Source: Citrobacter sp. FP75
GTDB taxonomy: Bacteria; Pseudomonadota; Gammaproteobacteria; Enterobacterales; Enterobacteriaceae
DNA: 64,000 nt
Assembly: GCF_018342065.1 (NCBI RefSeq)
Contig: NZ_JAFDOE010000001.1
Span: forward strand, 1,054,001-1,118,000
Reading direction: 5' to 3'
The translations under genes were made by a program, and so were the position numbers. Below the pieces are notes generated by a model. It was not told where the DNA came from. It worked only from the letters and a program-made list of their open reading frames with translations, and made no database searches. Each line of letters opens with the position of its first letter. The stretch's first letter is position 1. Shown here piece by piece: positions 8,333 to 17,806 of this stretch.

Positions 8333-9393
8333 TTGCTCGGATTCCCTCGGATCAAAATAATCGAAAATGCGGGAGCGCCAACCAGCGCGGTGATAACGCC
8401 AATGGGCAGCACCTGCCCCGGCAGCAAGGTACGTGAAATGACGTCCGCGACAATAAGAAAGATGGCGCCAATAAGGGCGCTGACGGGCAATAAGCGGTGG
8501 TGCTGATTGCCCACCAGTAACCGCGCGGCATGCGGGATAACCAATCCGACAAAGCCAATGGCCCCGACAATCGAGACCATAATGGCGGTCATCCCCGTCA
8601 CCGCAGTAATCAGGACGCCACGGGTGCGTTTAACTGGAATGCCCAGCGAAGCCGCCGACTCTGCGCCAAATGAAAATGCGTCCAGATGGCGGGCGTAGCA
8701 AAAGCAAACGATGATGCCGACCAGCGCGGTTGGGATCGCCAGCACCACGTCGGGCCAGCGTACGCCGCTCAGATTGCCGAGTAGCCAGAACATAATGCCC
8801 CGCGCCTGCTCGGCATTGGCTGAGCGGGTAATGACGAGCGAGGTAATGGCATTAAACAGCTGCGAGCTGGCAATCCCGGCCAGAATAATTTGCGTGGTGG
8901 CAGAGCCGTGTTTTCCTCTGGCCGCCACGGCTAACAGCGCGACAAACAGAAACGCCGTCAGCGCGCCGATGAACGCACCGAGTGACATGCTGATAATCCC
9001 CGCGCCCAGCCCGGTCAGTGCGATCAGCACCGCCCCCGTCGACGCCCCGGCCGAGATCCCCAGCAGATAAGGCTCGGCCAGCGCATTACGCAGTAAGGAT
9101 TGCAGCACCACGCCGGAAACCGCCAGACAGGCACCGCAGCTGGCAGAGACCAGCGCGCGGGTCAGACGGTAATTCCAGATGATCCCGGCATCTAGCGCGT
9201 CTACCGCATATTGGCTGCCAAACAGGTGGTTTGCCAGCGTGCGGGTGACATGCTGCCATGGGATAAACGTCTCACCAATGGAAATCCCGGCCAGCAGCAC
9301 CCCGCACATCACCACGCTGACCCACAGGCTGTGCAGCAGTGCCCGTTGGGTAAACTGACTCATCGCCCGACGCGTCCTGCGTAATTCGCTCAT
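8329..9393 (-). CDS. ABC importer permease, BtuC/FecCD family
   Basis: A 354-residue integral membrane protein with about ten hydrophobic segments, the BtuC/FecD topology. Recognisable family stretches are LAVSGVVLQSLLRNALAEPY, LLGISAGAS and IGFVGLVIPHAARLL (the coupling region contacting the ATPase), with a C-terminal LPIGVITALVGAPAFSIIL. AGGAAAG lies upstream of the ATG at 9393; a second Met at residue 11 is also possible. It sits 65 bases after the binding protein gene and overlaps the ATPase gene. It is expected to move substrate from the periplasmic binding protein into the cytoplasm. Confidence 0.93.
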   Translation of the reverse strand: MSELRRTRRAMSQFTQRALLHSLWVSVVMCGVLLAGISIGETFIPWQHVTRTLANHLFGSQYAVDALDAGIIWNYRLTRALVSASCGACLAVSGVVLQSLLRNALAEPYLLGISAGASTGAVLIALTGLGAGIISMSLGAFIGALTAFLFVALLAVAARGKHGSATTQIILAGIASSQLFNAITSLVITRSANAEQARGIMFWLLGNLSGVRWPDVVLAIPTALVGIIVCFCYARHLDAFSFGAESAASLGIPVKRTRGVLITAVTGMTAIMVSIVGAIGFVGLVIPHAARLLVGNQHHRLLPVSALIGAIFLIVADVISRTLLPGQVLPIGVITALVGAPAFSIILIRGNPSK

Positions 9394-9458
9394 TGTTTAC
9401 GGCTTTCCTGAGTGCGAAAGCGCGTGATGCTCGCGCACGGCATCACGCGCGATAAGGA

Positions 9459-10517
9459 TTAGTGAGAGGTCTGCGGATGTGCCAGACCGTACTGCACCAG
9501 CGCATCGGCGAGTTTTTCCAGCCCGTCAAGGGTTCTGATGCCAGCATTCATGGTTTGCACATCTATCACCGGTAGATGGTTGTCTTTTACCGCCGGGATC
9601 AGTTGGGTGACCGGGTCAGATTTGAGGTATTCCATTTTGACCTTCCAGTCATCCGCCGGGAAACGACGACGGCCCATTTCGCCGAGAACGATGACCGACG
9701 GGCTGGCTTTAGCAATAGTTTCCCAGCCGACCGTCGGCCACTCCTCGGCGGAATCAATGACATTTTTCACCCCGAGGGTTTGTGCGATCCACGCGGCGGG
9801 GCCAAATTTACCGGCGACATAAGGATCAAGCTGCAGGTCGGCGCTGGAGAACCAGAAGACGGCAGAGACGTTATTGTCCATCCCGGTGATTTTCGTTTTT
9901 GCTGCAGCCTCGCGGGCCTTGAGGCTGGCTATCAGCTCGTCGCCTTTGTCCTGCACATCGAAGATTTTCGCCAGATCGGCGACTTCCTGGTAGACCATGG
10001 CGATATCAAACATGCCTTTACGCACGCCATCGCCGCCGTCTTCGTTGTCTTTTGCGCAATCGGCAGGGGCGGTGTAAACCGGAACGTTAAGTTCGCTGAA
10101 TTGTTCGTAAGAAGCAACCGTACCGGCAGGGCCAATCTGCCATTCAAACTGACTGGCAACCAGGTCCGGTTTTTTGGCGATAATGCCTTCAAAGCTGGGG
10201 ATGTTTTGTGCGATAACCGCAATGTTGCTGTTTGCAGCCTGGAACTGTTCCGGTAGCGGACCAAACCACAACGATGTTCCGACCACGCGATCGGCCAGCC
10301 CCAAAGAGTAGAGGATTTCAGTGCTGTTCTGACCCACGGTGGTCACGCGCTGCGGGGCTTTATTAAAAGTAATATCCCGACCGCAATTTTTGATGGTCAG
10401 CGGATATTGCGTCTTCGCCGCTGTAGCCATATTACTGGTCAGGAAAAGTGCTGCGCCAGTCAGCGCCAGAAGTGAATATTTGCGGTAAGAAGAGGTAATA
10501 TCAGAATACATTATCAT
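9459..10517 (-). CDS. Periplasmic substrate-binding protein of the BtuFCD-type importer
   Basis: A 352-residue class III (helical backbone) binding protein. It has a basic N-terminus and hydrophobic signal segment ending near TAAKTQYP, then the family opening NCGRDITFNKAPQRVTTVGQ and STEILYSLGLADRVVG, typical of BtuF/FecB/FepB proteins. The C-terminus retains VIDVQTMNAGIRTLDGLEKL. Two Met codons occur in a row of three codons (10517 and 10511); the GGGA ribosome binding site is only three bases from the first and nine from the second, so 10511 may be the true start. First gene of the series and directly controlled by the riboswitch leader. Corrinoid binding is inferred from the riboswitch. 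Confidence 0.9.
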   Translation of the reverse strand: MIMYSDITSSYRKYSLLALTGAALFLTSNMATAAKTQYPLTIKNCGRDITFNKAPQRVTTVGQNSTEILYSLGLADRVVGTSLWFGPLPEQFQAANSNIAVIAQNIPSFEGIIAKKPDLVASQFEWQIGPAGTVASYEQFSELNVPVYTAPADCAKDNEDGGDGVRKGMFDIAMVYQEVADLAKIFDVQDKGDELIASLKAREAAAKTKITGMDNNVSAVFWFSSADLQLDPYVAGKFGPAAWIAQTLGVKNVIDSAEEWPTVGWETIAKASPSVIVLGEMGRRRFPADDWKVKMEYLKSDPVTQLIPAVKDNHLPVIDVQTMNAGIRTLDGLEKLADALVQYGLAHPQTSH

Positions 10518-10571
10518 TGTCCCGTTGATGCCAGAATCTTAGCGTCTGGTCATTGTTTATTTCGCGGGACA
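10518..10571 (-). promoter_or_regulatory. Hairpin hiding the ribosome binding site of the ABC-bc1 operon
   Basis: On the minus strand TGTCCCG (10571-10565) can pair with CGGGACA (10524-10518), which contains the Shine-Dalgarno GGGA and touches the ATG. An inner stem CCAGA/TCTGG near 10531-10549 stacks inside. This is a plausible translational expression platform for the riboswitch upstream. Pairing was found by eye; no energy was computed. Confidence 0.5.
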
Positions 10572-10725
10572 GGCACATGACGATAGATGACATCTAATCA
10601 TGAAATTCAGACAAACTAATATGAAAATAAATCATATTGTTGCCGGTTTGATCAGGAATCAATTTTGTTCATTCGTCAAATAAATCACCCCATGGACCAT
10701 CCCGTCCACTCAATGTATAAAACCA

Positions 10726-10926
10726 TGACAGCAGGTCTCCTGGCTCACGGTAATCAGAATATCGGCCTTCCCATAAAAAATACTTTACAGTGACCTGCAG
10801 TGAATTATCACTGCACAAGGATATTCAGCATCCGCTTACAGTTGCGGGGGCAGCTATGGCATAAGATTGAAATAATCCGCACCATATTCCGTTTCAAAAT
10901 AATAAAAAGGTTCTGAAATACTGTCG
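10726..10926 (-). promoter_or_regulatory. Cobalamin riboswitch
   Basis: Read on the minus strand, the region has the conserved cobalamin aptamer parts in order: a GGTGCGGAT block near 10885, GCTGCCCCCGCAACTGTAAG (about 10855-10833), a GTCACTG block near 10793, TGGGAAGGC near 10770, and the B12 box GAGCCAGGAGACCTGC ending at 10731. GACAG at 10925-10921 and CTGTC at 10731-10727 close stem P1. All marker segments of Rfam family RF00174 are recognisable. It lies about 210 bases before the binding-protein gene and points the same way, so adenosylcobalamin binding should lower expression of the importer and, through readthrough, the genes behind it. Confidence 0.95.
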
Positions 10927-11060
10927 CCGAGGACTGTAACGGCATCCCATTATCACGTCAACAGCTTGAATCAGTAGGTATGTTTGTCTAATTTCGATTA
11001 AATATATAAAAATCAATAAGATGTATTTTTGCCATTAACCTGGATTTAACATTGATAACG

Positions 11061-11101
11061 AATATAGAAAAACTAAACGAGAATTATTTGATGTTGATCA
11101 A
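11061..11101 (-). promoter_or_regulatory. FNR-dependent promoter of the ABC-pseudoazurin-bc1 operon
   Basis: TTGAT-GTTG-ATCAA at 11088-11101 matches the FNR consensus in all ten conserved bases. On the minus strand TATATT (11066-11061) follows after 21 bases, so a start near 11053-11054 places the FNR site at about -40.5 to -41.5, the class II activator position. It lies downstream of the GNAT gene and upstream of the riboswitch, giving a leader of roughly 540 bases. The box is palindromic, but only the minus-strand reading has a gene in front of it. Confidence 0.7.
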
Positions 11102-11183
11102 CTAATGCTTTCTCCGTGAAATAATCGAAGAATAAATAATAAGGACTGCTAAATAATTTAATTATTAGCGCGCTGTCACATTA

Positions 11184-11702
11184 TTAAGATTGTTTTTCCA
11201 TATGCACGATTTGCTGTTCACCACCTTCGTCTGAAAAAACGGTGAAATGATGACGCAACCAGAACTGATACCCTCCGGGTAAAAAGTGATGAGTATGAAG
11301 ATAACGCACTTTATATTGCTGACGATGGCAAAATTGTTCTGCCAGCGCGACTAATTGGCTGCCAATGCCTTGTCTACGGTAATCCAGTTCGACATAACAA
11401 CGACAGATTTCAGCCGTTTCGGACAACAAATAACGTCCTTTTAATGTGGGTATTCTGTCATCGTACTGGCATACAGCCAGCGTGGCGATAAGTTGCTCTT
11501 GCGTATTCCAGACGCCGAGTAACAGATTTCTTTGCTGCTGAATATACTGGTGATTGATGCCAAATACATCTTCATGTGGATGGGGGAGTGACCTGTTGGC
11601 ACTAAAGTAAAGATTCAAATGGTGGATAATAAACGACTGAACGGCTGGGATATCCGCCTCGGTAATTTCGCGAAAGATATACGTAGAATTAGAGTTCATC
11701 AC
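11184..11702 (-). CDS. GNAT-family N-acetyltransferase of unknown substrate
   Basis: A 172-residue protein with the GNAT fold: an N-terminal FREITEADIPAVQSFI segment, a central strand, then the acetyl-CoA loop YVELDYRRQGIGSQLVALAE (R/Q-x-x-G-x-G/A type), and a C-terminal YQFWLRHHFTVF segment. The substrate cannot be told from sequence. ATG codons at 11702 and 11699 are both possible. It is not part of the E. coli dauA-ychH neighbourhood, so it belongs to the inserted block. The FNR-type promoter of the bc1 operon begins after its stop codon, so a functional link with that operon is uncertain. Confidence 0.8.
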   Translation of the reverse strand: MMNSNSTYIFREITEADIPAVQSFIIHHLNLYFSANRSLPHPHEDVFGINHQYIQQQRNLLLGVWNTQEQLIATLAVCQYDDRIPTLKGRYLLSETAEICRCYVELDYRRQGIGSQLVALAEQFCHRQQYKVRYLHTHHFLPGGYQFWLRHHFTVFSDEGGEQQIVHMEKQS

Positions 11703-11768
11703 TGTGGCTATCGTCAGAAGTAGGGGGAAATGATAATAGCAACTCAGACGTGTTTGCAGAAGTGAAGT

Positions 11769-11798
11769 GTGACCGGCAAGTAAAAATCAGCCGGTCAC
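11769..11798 (-). terminator. Hairpin after dauA, possible terminator
   Basis: Perfect nine-base arms GTGACCGGC / GCCGGTCAC with a 12-base loop, ten bases past the dauA stop. There is no strong U run after it, so it may stabilise the 3' end more than terminate. Confidence 0.45.
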
Positions 11799-11807
11799 TA
11801 CTAGACG

Positions 11808-13487
11808 TTAAATATCGGCCAGCGCGGCGTCACGGTTCGGGAAGAATGCCAGACGGCCGGGGATAGGTTGAATACCCGCACGCGCCATGGTGCGCAGCGG
11901 CTGGAACTCCAGATTACTGATACGTAATTCACAGCCTTCCGGCAGTCGTTTAACAAAGCGCTGGAAGGCATCCAGTCCACCGGCATCCAGTACCGGAACG
12001 GCATCCCACTTCAGGACGATGATGCGCTTGCCTTCAAGACGAGATTCGAGATCGGTAAACAGTCCCTCTGCGGCGGCAAAGAACAGCGGGCCAATCACGC
12101 GCAGTACCAGCACATCGTCCGGTACGTTTACATTCACCGGCGCCAGGCGTGTCATGCGCGCAATTCGACGCATAAACAACAGCGAGGCAAGAACAATACC
12201 TACGCTGATGGCGATCACCATATCGAACAGCACGGTCAGCGACATACACATCAGCATCACGATGATGTCGTCTTTCGGCGCGTGACGCAGCAGATCCACC
12301 ACTTTGTGGGCTTCACTCATGTTCCACGCCACCATCAATAGCAGCGCGGCCATGGCGGAAAGCGGCAGCCAGGAGAGCCAGGGGGCTAATACCAGCAGGG
12401 CAAGGATCACCAGAATTGCATGGATTACCGCAGAAACAGGTGAGGTGGCCCCGGCACGTACGTTAGCCGCAGAGCGGGCAATCGCAGCGGTGGCGGTAAT
12501 GCCGCCAAAGAACGGCGCGACGATATTACCCAGCCCCTGACCAATCAGCTCGCTGTTGGCTTTGTGCTTGGTGCCGGTCATTCCGTCGAGCACCACGGCG
12601 CACAGCAGAGATTCAATCGCCCCCAGCATCGCCATTGAGAAGGCTGCGGGTAACAGTGCCTGTAATGAACTCCAGCTCAATGTAAAGTCGGACCCCGGCA
12701 TATCCCATGGCAGTACCAGTTGCGGCAGCAGTTGTGGAATACCGTTGCCCTGCGAGCCATCGGCCAGAATGTAGTGGAACTGAGACCCGATGGTTGCTAC
12801 ATGACCACCTGTCAGGTTAACGATACCCATCACCGCGCAGCCAGCCAGCAGAGCCGGGAGGTGACCGGGCAGGCGGATCCCCAGACGCGGCCAGAAAATC
12901 AGGATCCCCAGCGTGACTACGCCAATGGCGGCATCGCCAGGGTTAATGGTCGGTAGGGCCATGAACAGCGCCCCCACTTTTTGCAGGTAGTGTTCCGGGA
13001 CATGCGCCATCTGCAGCCCAAGAAAGTCTTTAATCTGCATGGTGCCGATGGTGATACCAATACCCGAGGTAAAACCTAAGGTGACGGAGACGGGAATATA
13101 TTCGATCAACCGACCAAAGCGGGCGAGGCCGAAAAGGATCAGGAATATCCCGGACATCAGCGTGGCAACCAGCAGGCCTGCCAGCCCAAACTGTTGCGAC
13201 ACCGGGTACAAAATCACCACGAAGGCGGCAGTTGGGCCAGAAACGCTAAATCGTGAACCACCGGTAAGGGCGATAACAATCCCGGCGACGGCTGCGGTAT
13301 ACAGACCGTACTGTGGCGCAACGCCACTGCCAATTGCCAACGCCATTGCCAGCGGGATAGCAATAATCCCCACGGTTATCCCGGCGATCAAGTCACGGGT
13401 AAAGCGCGAGGCGGTATATTTTTCTTTCCAACAAGCGTCAATGAGGGCGCGGAAAGGCATCACATGTGAGGAAAATAATTTATTCAC
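11808..13487 (-). CDS. dauA: C4-dicarboxylate / anion transporter DauA (SulP family)
   Basis: An inner-membrane SulP/SLC26 transporter of 559 residues, known in E. coli (formerly YchM) as an aerobic succinate carrier active at acid pH and linked to DctA regulation. The membrane domain opens with [21 protein letters not shown] near residue 33 and the SulP signature runs through [28 protein letters not shown] in two parts. About twelve hydrophobic segments are followed by a cytoplasmic STAS domain from about residue 440 ([33 protein letters not shown]). It is the E. coli neighbour of prs on the same side of the inserted block. Confidence 0.95.
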   Translation of the reverse strand: MNKLFSSHVMPFRALIDACWKEKYTASRFTRDLIAGITVGIIAIPLAMALAIGSGVAPQYGLYTAAVAGIVIALTGGSRFSVSGPTAAFVVILYPVSQQFGLAGLLVATLMSGIFLILFGLARFGRLIEYIPVSVTLGFTSGIGITIGTMQIKDFLGLQMAHVPEHYLQKVGALFMALPTINPGDAAIGVVTLGILIFWPRLGIRLPGHLPALLAGCAVMGIVNLTGGHVATIGSQFHYILADGSQGNGIPQLLPQLVLPWDMPGSDFTLSWSSLQALLPAAFSMAMLGAIESLLCAVVLDGMTGTKHKANSELIGQGLGNIVAPFFGGITATAAIARSAANVRAGATSPVSAVIHAILVILALLVLAPWLSWLPLSAMAALLLMVAWNMSEAHKVVDLLRHAPKDDIIVMLMCMSLTVLFDMVIAISVGIVLASLLFMRRIARMTRLAPVNVNVPDDVLVLRVIGPLFFAAAEGLFTDLESRLEGKRIIVLKWDAVPVLDAGGLDAFQRFVKRLPEGCELRISNLEFQPLRTMARAGIQPIPGRLAFFPNRDAALADI

Positions 13488-13574
13488 AATAATGTTTCAT
13501 CCATGAGCGCATCATCTATCTAGAAAATGATAGTTGAAGTTGGCATAAGTCATACAAATAAATAAAACGGATAA

Positions 13575-13598
13575 AAAAACCCGCCGCAGCGGGTTTTT
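13575..13598 (-). terminator. Terminator of prs
   Basis: AAAAACCCGC / GCGGGTTTTT with loop CGCA, 14 bases after the prs stop. The A run on the plus strand gives a U run in the minus-strand transcript. Confidence 0.85.
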
Positions 13599-13611
13599 GA
13601 GCCGGGCTCGA

Positions 13612-14685
<1,074 letters not shown>

Positions 14686-14825
14686 TCACCGCAACTCAGC
14701 TTGCCCGGCTTACTCGTTATCCTTCGCGTTTCATGTGCGCTGGCATCGATTCCTCACACCAGTCACATACTTTTGTATGCTCCTGGCGATTCGTCATCTC
14801 GCCATCTTCCTGAAACCCGAATGAT

Positions 14826-15677
14826 TTAGAGTAACGCTCTATGCAATGGGGAGAGGTTGACACCTTTCGCCACAAAGCCTTTGAGCCATTCCGGGGCTTG
14901 CTCAAGCACCTGGCGAGCACGAGACTCTGTATCAAATTCAGCAAAGACACAGGCCCCTGTACCAGTCAGGCGCGACGGCGCATATTCTAACAGCCAGGAA
15001 AGCGCCGCATCAACCTCGCGAAAACGTTTTCTTGCGATAACCTCGCAATCATTGCCGAATTCACATTTTAGTAACGTTTCTATTGACCTTTTTGGCGTGT
15101 TGCGCGGGAGTTCCGGGTCTTTAAAAATTACCGGCGTTGGAATACTGACGCCAGGATGAGCAACCAAGTACCATTTTTCTGGCGGATTGACCGGCGTGAG
15201 GATTTCTCCCACGCCCTCGGCGAAGGCCGCATGCCCGCGTACGAATACCGGCACGTCGGCACCCAGAGTTAACCCAATGGTTGCCAGTTCATCGACAGAC
15301 AACCCGCACTGCCAGAGATAGTTCAGCGCCACCAGAACGGTGGCGGCGTTCGAAGAACCGCCGCCCAGGCCGCCGCCCATAGGCAGGCGCTTTTCAATGC
15401 TGATGGCCGCGCCGCTACCGGCGGGTAAGCGTCCGCTCAGTGCGGCGGTTTTCATCAGTAAACGCGCGGCGCGCACGATCAGATTATCTTCATGCTCAAC
15501 CCCGGCTACCGGGGTGAGCAGACGAATGTCGCCGTCGTCGCGCACCTCAATGCGGATATCGTCGCCGTAATCGAGAAATTGAAACAGCGTCTGCAGCGTG
15601 TGATAACCATCCGCACGTTGTCCGGTAATGTATAAAAACAGATTCAGTTTTGCCGGAGAGGGCCAGTGGGTCATCAT
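14826..15677 (-). CDS. ispE: 4-diphosphocytidyl-2-C-methyl-D-erythritol kinase
   Basis: A GHMP kinase of the non-mevalonate isoprenoid pathway that phosphorylates CDP-methylerythritol. The 283-residue protein shows the N-terminal [20 protein letters not shown] with the catalytic Lys, the ATP loop [17 protein letters not shown] near residues 95-111, and the C-terminal [10 protein letters not shown] segment. Length matches E. coli (283). The ATG overlaps the lolB stop by four bases, indicating a lolB-ispE-prs transcription unit. The gene contains a PurR-type operator for prs. Confidence 0.96.
   Translation of the reverse strand: MMTHWPSPAKLNLFLYITGQRADGYHTLQTLFQFLDYGDDIRIEVRDDGDIRLLTPVAGVEHEDNLIVRAARLLMKTAALSGRLPAGSGAAISIEKRLPMGGGLGGGSSNAATVLVALNYLWQCGLSVDELATIGLTLGADVPVFVRGHAAFAEGVGEILTPVNPPEKWYLVAHPGVSIPTPVIFKDPELPRNTPKRSIETLLKCEFGNDCEVIARKRFREVDAALSWLLEYAPSRLTGTGACVFAEFDTESRARQVLEQAPEWLKGFVAKGVNLSPLHRALL
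15018..15033. promoter_or_regulatory. PurR-type operator for prs, inside ispE
   Basis: GCGAAAACGTTTTCTT closely fits the PurR operator pattern (ACGCAAACGTTTNCNT) and has its central CG dyad. It lies about 460 bases before the prs start. In E. coli prs is a member of the PurR regulon with its control region in the gene upstream. Confidence 0.6.
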
Positions 15678-16297
15678 TTCACGATCCAGTTATCCATTTT
15701 CAGCTTAATGCGCTGGTCGCCGTCTGACAGTTCCATGTTCGCGGGCATCGCCGGCTGCGTTTTGCTGTCGTAGGCGCTGTAAACTACTTTCCAGCTTTTG
15801 CCGTTCTGGCTGTAGTTCACTTCGCTCAGACGGTACTGTTCGTCGAGTTTATAATCGGTGGCATCGCCGGGGAGGCCGAGGATCCACTGACGCAGGCTAT
15901 TGAGCGGGATCGGCATGCCGGTCAGTTTGCCAATCATCTCTTCGGCGTCGTCGGCGGTGTAATGCTTACCTTTGTTGTCGACAAGCTCGACGTTGCCCGG
16001 CTGGGCTTTCAGTTCCAGTTCGGTACTGCCCAGCGGATTGGTCAACAGCAGACGATAGCTGTCCTGGCCGGTTTGTTGCCAGAAGAAGCGGGCATACACT
16101 TTCTGCTGGTCGGAAATATAGGCAAACGCGCCGCGTGTCTGATATTGATGCAGCGCACGCACGTCCTGCTGGTGCTGACGCCACTGCGGGGAGTCTGGGC
16201 TTTTGCCGGGGCCTTTCGGCGCATTGAGCGTACAGGCGGTGAGGACCAGGCTTGCCAGCGGCAGCAGGCGGATCAGGCGAAAATCAGGCAGGGTCAT
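15674..16297 (-). CDS. lolB: Outer-membrane lipoprotein receptor LolB
   Basis: Accepts lipoproteins from the periplasmic carrier LolA and inserts them in the outer membrane. The 207-residue precursor has a lipoprotein signal with lipobox LTAC (Cys at about 22), no Asp at +2 (C-T-L), so outer membrane sorting is expected, and the LolB beta-barrel region [16 protein letters not shown]. Length equals E. coli LolB (207). It is divergent from hemA and shares a 211-base intergenic region with it. Confidence 0.96.
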   Translation of the reverse strand: MTLPDFRLIRLLPLASLVLTACTLNAPKGPGKSPDSPQWRQHQQDVRALHQYQTRGAFAYISDQQKVYARFFWQQTGQDSYRLLLTNPLGSTELELKAQPGNVELVDNKGKHYTADDAEEMIGKLTGMPIPLNSLRQWILGLPGDATDYKLDEQYRLSEVNYSQNGKSWKVVYSAYDSKTQPAMPANMELSDGDQRIKLKMDNWIVK

Positions 16298-16508
16298 AAT
16301 GATGACAAATCCTTGAGGTACGTTGCAGTTATAGTTCTTAATGCTAGCGCCGCCGTCTGACCTCGTCTACGTTCACGTTGTCTTAAATCACTAAAATTTG
16401 TGCACTAAGCTATTACTCCAAAAGGGGGCTGTCTCTTTTATTGGCCGCACGCATCCTGTATGATGCCCGCAGTCTAACCTTATCAACGCTGGTACTATTC
16501 CCGCACAC

Positions 16509-17765
16509 ATGACCCTTTTAGCGCTTGGTATTAACCATAAAACGGCACCTGTATCGCTGCGAGAACGCGTAACGTTTTCGCCGGATACGCTCGATCAGGC
16601 GCTGGACAGCCTGCTTGCGCAGCCAATGGTGCAGGGCGGGGTAGTGTTGTCGACGTGTAACCGCACGGAGCTGTATCTCAGCGTCGAAGAGCAGGACAAC
16701 CTGCAAGAGGCGCTGGTTCGTTGGTTGTGCGAATACCATAATCTGAATGAAGAAGACCTGCGTAGCAGCCTTTACTGGCATCAGGACAACGACGCCGTCA
16801 GCCATTTGATGCGAGTCGCCAGTGGCCTGGATTCGCTGGTGCTCGGCGAACCCCAAATTCTCGGTCAGGTGAAAAAAGCCTTTGCGGATTCGCAAAAAGG
16901 CCACCTGAACGCCAGTGCGCTGGAACGCATGTTCCAGAAATCATTCTCCGTTGCCAAACGCGTTCGTACAGAAACCGATATCGGCGCCAGCGCGGTGTCT
17001 GTGGCGTTTGCGGCCTGTACGCTGGCCCGGCAAATCTTTGAGTCGCTGTCGACGGTGACCGTGCTGTTGGTTGGCGCAGGCGAGACCATCGAACTAGTGG
17101 CGCGTCATTTGCGCGAACACAAAGTGAAGAAAATGATCATCGCTAACCGTACGCGTGAACGTGCGCAGGTGCTGGCAGATGAAGTCGGTGCCGAGGTGAT
17201 TTCACTGAGTGACATCGATGCGCGTTTACAGGACGCCGATATTATTATCAGTTCTACCGCCAGTCCGCTGCCGATTATCGGCAAAGGGATGGTAGAGCGC
17301 GCGCTGAAAAACCGCCGCAATCAGCCGATGCTGCTGGTTGATATCGCCGTACCGCGCGATGTAGAGCCGGAAGTCGGCAAACTGTCGAACGCGTATTTGT
17401 ATAGCGTTGACGATCTGCAAAGCATCATTTCGCATAACCTGGCGCAGCGTAAAGCGGCGGCGGTGGAAGCTGAGACGATCGTCGAGCAGGAAACCAGCGA
17501 ATTTATGGCCTGGCTACGCGCCCAAAGCGCGAGTGAGACCATCCGCGAGTATCGCAGTCAGTCAGAGCAGGTTCGTGATGAACTGACCGCCAAAGCGTTG
17601 GCTGCCCTGGAACAGGGCGGTGATGCGCAAGCCATTATGCAGGATCTGGCCTGGAAACTGACAAACCGCCTGATCCATGCACCAACCAAATCACTTCAAC
17701 AGGCTGCCCGTGACGGGGATAGTGAACGCCTGAATATTCTGCGCGACAGCCTCGGGCTGGAGTAG
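16509..17765 (+). CDS. hemA: Glutamyl-tRNA reductase
   Basis: First committed step of haem and tetrapyrrole synthesis: reduces glutamyl-tRNA to glutamate-1-semialdehyde with NADPH. The 418-residue protein begins [19 protein letters not shown] and contains the catalytic Cys50 in [15 protein letters not shown], the NADPH-binding [17 protein letters not shown], and the C-terminal dimerisation helix. The N-terminal positively charged/hydrophobic region that controls Lon/ClpAP turnover in the family is conserved. It heads a run of hemA-prfA-prmC-sirB2-sirB1-kdsA with short gaps or overlaps. Confidence 0.97.
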   Translation: MTLLALGINHKTAPVSLRERVTFSPDTLDQALDSLLAQPMVQGGVVLSTCNRTELYLSVEEQDNLQEALVRWLCEYHNLNEEDLRSSLYWHQDNDAVSHLMRVASGLDSLVLGEPQILGQVKKAFADSQKGHLNASALERMFQKSFSVAKRVRTETDIGASAVSVAFAACTLARQIFESLSTVTVLLVGAGETIELVARHLREHKVKKMIIANRTRERAQVLADEVGAEVISLSDIDARLQDADIIISSTASPLPIIGKGMVERALKNRRNQPMLLVDIAVPRDVEPEVGKLSNAYLYSVDDLQSIISHNLAQRKAAAVEAETIVEQETSEFMAWLRAQSASETIREYRSQSEQVRDELTAKALAALEQGGDAQAIMQDLAWKLTNRLIHAPTKSLQQAARDGDSERLNILRDSLGLE

Positions 17766-17806
17766 CAGCACACCAATCTTATTTTTTACAGGGTGCATTT
17801 ACGCCT

